This document shows, piece by piece, positions 6,618 through 8,302 of a DNA stretch of 8,302 nucleotides (positions are counted from its first letter, which is position 1; every line of letters begins with the position of its first letter). The position numbers and the translations under genes were made by a program. Source of the DNA: Sphingomonas paucimobilis (GTDB lineage Bacteria > Pseudomonadota > Alphaproteobacteria > Sphingomonadales > Sphingomonadaceae); the NCBI GenBank assembly GCA_945860425.1, contig CAMAQU010000062.1, forward strand, positions 1 through 8,302, written 5' to 3'. Below the pieces are notes generated by a model. The model was not told the origin of the DNA. It saw only the letters and a list, made by a program, of their open reading frames with translations, and searched no databases.

Positions 6618-7331
6618 TCAAATCAAAAACACATCGCCCGCATGAATGGCACGGACAGCGCCATCCGCCAAGCGCAGCTGCAACGCCCCATGTGCGTCAA
6701 GGCCATCGAACACGCCCTCAATGCTCTGTCCCTCGGGCAGATGGACAGACAGCGACGTCCCCTTGGCATGGGCGCGCGCCTGCCAAGCCGCCAATATGTC
6801 CGGCAAACCTCCCCCGCGCCACAGACCCAGCCAATGGGAAAGGCAGCGGGCAAGCACGGGCTGAAACGCCCGCGCCGTGGGCGGCTTCACGCCCAATGCA
6901 GATAGGCTCGTCACGGGCCGGCCCAGCACTTGCGGATGAAAGGCAAGGTTGATGCCCATGCCGATGATCACGGCATCGTCGCGGCGCTCCAGCAAAATCC
7001 CCGAAATCTTGGCCCCGCCGGATAGGATGTCATTCGGCCATTTGATCAGCAGATCGACCTGTGGGGCGACCTCTTTAAGGGCATCATAGACGGCTAGCGC
7101 CGCCACGAAAGCCAATGTGGGGGCCAACGTATCTTCGGGACGCAGCCGCACCAAAGTGCTGCCGTAGAAATTGCCGATGGGCGATTGCCAGTCCCGGCCC
7201 ATACGGCCCTTACCGGCGCTTTGCCGATCCGCGCGGAGCCATAGACCATCCGGCGCGCCCTGTGTCGCGAGATTGAGGAGATCGGCATTGGTCGATCCCG
7301 TCTCCTCAACCGAGCGGAAGAGATCGATCAG
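6618..7331 (-). CDS. birA: Biotin--[acetyl-CoA-carboxylase] ligase, without DNA-binding domain
   Basis: A 237-residue biotin protein ligase, which makes biotinyl-AMP and transfers biotin to the carrier-domain lysine of carboxylases. Motifs are ETGSTN (10-15), RQSAGKGRMGRDW (36-48, the adenylate loop), KWPNDIL (97-103), KISGILLE (108-115) and GMGINL (124-129). The small C-terminal beta-barrel covers about 190-237. There is no N-terminal winged helix, so unlike E. coli BirA it should not repress biotin genes directly. The first in-frame ATG (7202) would remove GSTN and the adenylate loop, so the true start must lie upstream. In that stretch there is no in-frame ATG, GTG or TTG. CTG at 7331 overlaps the nuoN TGA as CTGA and has AAAGG 7 bases upstream, so I take it as the start. 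Automatic annotation may truncate this gene. Confidence 0.92.
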   Translation of the reverse strand: MIDLFRSVEETGSTNADLLNLATQGAPDGLWLRADRQSAGKGRMGRDWQSPIGNFYGSTLVRLRPEDTLAPTLAFVAALAVYDALKEVAPQVDLLIKWPNDILSGGAKISGILLERRDDAVIIGMGINLAFHPQVLGRPVTSLSALGVKPPTARAFQPVLARCLSHWLGLWRGGGLPDILAAWQARAHAKGTSLSVHLPEGQSIEGVFDGLDAHGALQLRLADGAVRAIHAGDVFLI

Positions 7332-8302
7332 AACAGCGCCTTTGCAGCAACCGCGGTTGCCGCCCCCAGCATCGGGATGGCGAGATAGCCAATGGGCGAC
7401 ACCGCCACAGCGGTCAGAGCGATCACGCCACTTTCCACATAGCTGGTGACGGGGTGATATGCCTCTGCAGGCTCATCAAAATACATGATCTTGACGATCT
7501 TCAGATAATAGAACGCACCAATGGTCGATGCGGCAATGCCGATGGCAGCAAGCGGCATCAGCCCGGCAGCAACAGCAGCATCAAACACCACGAACTTCGC
7601 CCAAAAGCCAAGCAGCGGCGGAATGCCCGCCAGCGAGAACATGAAAATTGCAAGCGCAGCGGCCAGCGCGGGCTGACGACGCGACAGGCCCGACAGGCTT
7701 TGAATATCCTCCACATGAACGCCATCGGCCGTCCGCATTTGGAGAACGCAGGCAAAACTGCCCAGCGTCATCAGAACATAAATGACCATATAGGTCAGCG
7801 TGGCCGCAACGCCTGCCTCTGTGCCTGCGGCAAGGCCGACGAGCACAAAGCCAACATTGTTGATCGACGAATAGGCCAGCAGCCTTTTGATATTCGTCTG
7901 CCCAATTGCGCCGACGGCACCCAAGATGATGGAGGCGAGCGACGTAAAGATCAGGATCTGCTGCCAGCTTGAAACTGCGCTTCCCATCGCCTCAATGCTG
8001 ACCCGCACCAAAAGCGCGACAGCGGCAACCTTCGGCGCAGTGCCGAAATAGGCGGTGACGGGCGTCGGTGCGCCTTCATAGACATCGGGCGTCCACATAT
8101 GGAACGGAACCGCGGCAATTTTGAAGGACAGGCCCGCCAGCACGAAGACAATGCCGAACAGCTCCCCCATATTGACGCCATCGGCCAAGCTTTTTGCAAC
8201 GCCGTGATAGTCAATCGTTCCGGAGAAACCGTAGAGCAGCGAGATGCCATAAAGCAGGATGCCAGAGGCAAGCGCGCCCAGCACAAAATATTTAAGCCCC
8301 GC
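7328..8302 (-). CDS. nuoN: NADH-quinone oxidoreductase subunit N, C-terminal two thirds (5' part outside window)
   Basis: The last 324 residues of NuoN, one of the three antiporter-like proton-pumping subunits in the membrane arm of respiratory complex I. The visible part begins AGLKYFVLGALASG, a NuoN hallmark. KIAAVPFHMWTPDVYEGAP (fragment 61-79) carries the conserved Lys before the broken helix, and TAPKVAA (88-94) carries the Lys of the central proton path. NIKRLLAYSSINNVGFVLVG and AGIPPLLGFWAKF follow in the expected order, the last containing the distal conserved Lys. Many hydrophobic helices fill the rest. The frame is open to the right edge. NuoN is usually the last gene of the nuo operon, and here birA follows with a 4-base overlap, so the downstream genes are probably cotranscribed with complex I. 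Confidence 0.98.
   Translation of the reverse strand, partial: AGLKYFVLGALASGILLYGISLLYGFSGTIDYHGVAKSLADGVNMGELFGIVFVLAGLSFKIAAVPFHMWTPDVYEGAPTPVTAYFGTAPKVAAVALLVRVSIEAMGSAVSSWQQILIFTSLASIILGAVGAIGQTNIKRLLAYSSINNVGFVLVGLAAGTEAGVAATLTYMVIYVLMTLGSFACVLQMRTADGVHVEDIQSLSGLSRRQPALAAALAIFMFSLAGIPPLLGFWAKFVVFDAAVAAGLMPLAAIGIAASTIGAFYYLKIVKIMYFDEPAEAYHPVTSYVESGVIALTAVAVSPIGYLAIPMLGAATAVAAKALF
7329..7343 (-). promoter_or_regulatory. Ribosome binding site and CTG start of birA, overlapping the nuoN stop
   Basis: On the minus strand AAAGG (7343-7339) is followed by a 7-base spacer and CTG (7331-7329). The last two bases of CTG, plus the next A, form the TGA stop of nuoN. The geometry matches an ATGA coupling site with CTG in place of ATG. 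Confidence 0.6.

Noticed and set aside
6618..7202. birA starting at ATG 7202
   Set aside because: This would delete the ETGSTN motif and the GKGR part of the adenylate loop, whose code is clearly present just upstream in the same frame.
7454..7972. 172-codon plus-strand frame opposite nuoN
   Set aside because: It is antisense to conserved NuoN helices. The product is rich in His, Gln and Arg, typical of reversed membrane-protein codons.

Overview
The window looks like chromosomal core sequence from an alphaproteobacterium, most likely of the Sphingomonadales. The reasons are the protein sequences (for example the C-terminal end of a GltA-type citrate synthase and a DUF1467 protein), the moderately high GC, and the gene order nuoN-birA-coaX-rnj-DUF1467, which is a conserved alphaproteobacterial arrangement. 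The genus cannot be fixed from reading alone. There are no tRNA, rRNA, CRISPR, prophage or insertion-sequence signals. No stretch over 300 bp lacks a gene; the longest gap is 160 bp.

Left part (1-1433): the 3' end of citrate synthase (gltA, + strand) is followed by a good intrinsic terminator. It converges on a minus-strand gene for a 399-residue membrane protein. That protein has the layout of a sugar-phosphate nucleotidyltransferase fused to a CDP-alcohol phosphatidyltransferase, but the catalytic residues of both halves appear to be missing.

Middle (1434-3891): a 160-bp divergent intergenic region carries a tandem heptamer and a nested inverted repeat. It leads into a 765-residue protein with two N-terminal membrane helices, about 500 residues of predicted coiled coil, and a conserved-looking C-terminal module. 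The architecture resembles the Caulobacter polarity factor TipN.

Right part (3912-8302, all minus strand): a tightly packed operon, read from the right edge, of nuoN (complex I subunit N, cut by the window edge), birA (biotin protein ligase, apparently starting at CTG in a CTGA overlap with the nuoN stop), coaX (type III pantothenate kinase), rnj (ribonuclease J, ATGA overlap with coaX) and a DUF1467 small membrane protein. It joins respiration, two cofactor pathways and RNA turnover in one transcript. It ends 20 bp from the convergent coiled-coil gene with no clear terminator between them.

I see no obviously new multi-gene system here. The points most worth a second look are the doubly degenerate transferase fusion, the TipN-like protein, the CTG start of birA, and a substitution at a phosphate/metal-site Asp of CoaX.
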